Below, piece after piece: positions 63,631-64,000 of a DNA stretch of 64,000 bases. Origin of the DNA: Candidatus Kryptoniota bacterium. GTDB taxonomy: Bacteria; Bacteroidota; Ignavibacteria; Kryptoniales; JAKASW01. The notes under the pieces were generated by a model. It was not told where the DNA came from, searched no databases, and saw nothing but the letters and a program-made list of their open reading frames with translations. The position numbers were made by a program, and so were the translations under genes. The DNA lies in the NCBI GenBank assembly GCA_036567965.1, contig DATCTN010000031.1, positions 434,001 through 498,000 of the forward strand. Direction: 5' to 3'. The stretch's first letter is position 1. Every line of letters starts with the position of its first letter.

Positions 63631-64000
63631 TTACACCTGTCGTTGATTCTTCAATTCAGATTTCGAGTTAACTTCACAATACATTTCGTACAGTCTGTAG
63701 ACGGCGATCCCGTAAGCTACTGCGACATTTAACGAGTGTTTCACACCTTTCATCGGAATGTCTACGGCGATATCCGCGTAATCCACTAGCTCTTTGGATA
63801 TTCCACCGATCTCGTTTCCCACGGCAATGCAAACCGGAAACAGGTTGCGAGGCAGCTCCCAGATTGGAACGCTTTCCCTCGTTTGTTCGAGGACCACGAA
63901 CTTTAGTCCCGCAGACTTGATTTCCTGAACCGCTTCGACAGCTTTTTTATGGTATGACCATGGTACACTTTCCACTGCGCCGAGTGCTGTCTTGGAAATT
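63631..64000 (-). CDS. SpoU/TrmH-type rRNA/tRNA methyltransferase, partial
   Basis: The C-terminal 120 codons of a SPOUT knot methyltransferase: frame reads ISKTALGAVESVPWSYH at the window end, then the knot motifs FPVCIAVGNEIGGISKELVDYADIAVDIPMKGVKHSLNVAVAYGIAVYRL. N-terminal part lies beyond the window, so the gene is truncated by the edge, not by mutation. Confidence 0.9.
   Translation of the reverse strand, partial: ISKTALGAVESVPWSYHKKAVEAVQEIKSAGLKFVVLEQTRESVPIWELPRNLFPVCIAVGNEIGGISKELVDYADIAVDIPMKGVKHSLNVAVAYGIAVYRLYEMYCEVNSKSELKNQRQV

Noticed and set aside
1-64000. CRISPR array, rRNA genes, prophage, transposase
   Set aside because: No regular direct repeats with spacers, no rRNA-like stretches, no phage structural genes and no DDE or serine transposase signatures were seen.

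Overview
The window looks like a chromosomal segment of a free-living member of the Bacteroidota/FCB lineage, most likely near Ignavibacteria or Kryptoniota. The evidence is a type IX secretion (T9SS) sortase of the PorU kind followed by a PorV/PorQ-like protein, C-terminal sorting domains with the QNYPNPFNPST motif, and many exported proteins. The lineage call is an inference from protein character, not from a marker-gene search.

Layout. 0-8.6 kb: inositol-phosphatase family enzyme, a membrane PP2C phosphatase, an M1 peptidase and secA. 8.6-15.7 kb: porU, porV-like, a lipoprotein and an SLBB-type protein, the first genes joined by GTGA/ATGA overlaps to secA. 15.9-19.8 kb: sufS-sufU, an isochorismatase-family hydrolase and aspartate ammonia-lyase. 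19.8-32.6 kb: a two-component system, exported proteins, an M1/HEAT peptidase, a PQQ-type propeller, a PagL-like protein, a GAF-PP2C phosphatase, and three decayed gene remnants (MotB, VOC/glyoxalase, isoprenylcysteine methyltransferase-like).

32.6-41.8 kb is the most interesting region: an integron-like array. A tyrosine recombinase (40868-41761) is followed on the same strand by five cassettes separated by four full attC-like sites (core 118-146 bp) and closed by a broken one. Cassettes carry a TIR-type effector, a small membrane protein plus a PDZ lipoprotein, two large T9SS-sorted beta-propeller proteins and a further lipoprotein. The recombinase lacks the insertion typical of integron integrases (IntI), its gene runs in the same direction as the cassettes, and each cassette begins with 17-21 nt complementary to its own distal attC arm.

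41.9-56.4 kb: a SLC13-type transporter, then a long minus-strand housekeeping block in the order thrS-infC-rpmI-rplT-pheS-pheT-(zapB-like)-zapA-(6S-like RNA)-rny-coaE-dapF-zincin-dedA. infC appears to start at ATC and a terminator/attenuator hairpin separates rplT from pheS. 56.5-56.9 kb: tRNA-Val(GAC) and tRNA-Leu(UAA), beside a split copy of the tRNA-Val 3' end with an 80-bp palindrome-rich insert. 57.0-59.2 kb: an octaheme c-type cytochrome of the HAO type overlapping an internally duplicated membrane protein. 59.5-63.5 kb: rel/spoT, ruvX, mtgA and an AlbA-domain regulator; the window ends inside a SpoU-type RNA methyltransferase.

No CRISPR array, rRNA operon or prophage was seen.
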